From: Bordetella parapertussis
GTDB taxonomy: Bacteria > Pseudomonadota > Gammaproteobacteria > Burkholderiales > Burkholderiaceae_B
NCBI GenBank assembly: GCA_945882005.1
Contig: CAMCWG010000207.1
Location: 1 to 5,267, forward strand
Length of the DNA stretch: 5,267 nucleotides
Reading direction: 5' to 3'
A model generated the notes under the pieces. It was not told where the DNA came from and did not search any database. It was given only the letters and a program-made list of their open reading frames with translations. The position numbers were made by a program, and so were the translations under genes. Of this stretch, positions 5,102 to 5,267 are shown piece by piece (position 1 is the first letter of the stretch; each line of letters opens with the position of its first letter).

Positions 5102-5267
5102 TTAATGAGTTATTGAAAACCCATACTTTGTGTTCAATAGATAAATCGCTGACTTGTAAGCGCCATCAGACCACGTTGCACGTTGGGGATTGTAGCTCGC
5201 ACCCGCGAGTGAGACGTTTTCATCGCCTAGCGTCTGGGCTGCCCAAGAAGAAATATCGCGTGTAGAG
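5102..5267 (-). CDS. 3' end of an unrecognised gene upstream of lanM, partial at the right edge
   Basis: An uninterrupted minus-strand frame enters from the right edge and ends at TAA (complement of 5102-5104), giving 54 C-terminal residues. The other minus frame I translated through this stretch meets a stop within 16 codons. The composition is protein-like, with segments such as DISSWAAQTLGDENVSLAG (residues 4-22 of the visible part) and SAIYLLNTKYGFSITH at the end. I do not recognise a family, and it has no obvious ABC-transporter, protease or LanC motif. It precedes lanM by 24 bp on the same strand, so it is probably in the lanM operon and could be a further biosynthetic, transport or accessory component; that is inference from position alone. 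Confidence 0.62.
   Translation of the reverse strand, partial: STRDISSWAAQTLGDENVSLAGASYNPQRATWSDGAYKSAIYLLNTKYGFSITH

Overview
The window is a stretch of bacterial chromosome or accessory DNA, of roughly balanced base composition, that carries part of a class II lanthipeptide (RiPP) locus. The Shine-Dalgarno style, the DUF2306-type membrane protein and an apparent IS3-family remnant suggest a Gram-negative bacterium, probably a proteobacterium. This assignment is an inference from gene content only.

Layout, left to right. Bases 1-62 may be the tail of a plus-strand gene that enters from the left. A DUF2306-like four-helix membrane protein (76-489, +) faces a small membrane protein of unknown function (492-863, -), with 2 bp between their stop codons. 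Bases 864-1523 contain no convincing gene but are rich in dyad symmetry. They hold the start region of the small membrane gene, a second copy of an 18-bp sequence that also forms the 3' end of the DUF2306-like gene, a possible promoter, and a structured leader in front of a 42-codon gene at 1524-1652 (+). That small gene has a strong ribosome binding site and encodes a very plausible lanthipeptide precursor: an acidic leader, a double-glycine-like cleavage site, and a 19-residue core rich in Ser/Thr that ends FCSWC. A 54-bp near-palindrome at 1683-1736 looks like the abutted left and right ends of an IS3-family element.

The rest is dominated by a 1074-residue LanM lanthipeptide synthetase (1853-5077, -). 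It has a DUF4135 dehydratase domain followed by a LanC-like cyclase domain. The zinc site has a Cys-Cys-Gly motif in place of the usual Cys-His-Gly, as in ProcM-type enzymes. Upstream of lanM, and 24 bp away on the same strand, is the 3' end of another gene (5102-5267) that runs off the right edge and that I do not recognise.

How they work together (inference). The precursor at 1524 would be dehydrated at Ser/Thr and cyclised through Cys39 and Cys42 by the LanM. It would then be cut after Gly23 by a C39-type protease/exporter (LanT), which is not in this window. The precursor and synthetase genes are convergent rather than in the usual co-directional order, so they must be transcribed separately. 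The insertion-element remnant between them hints at past rearrangement.
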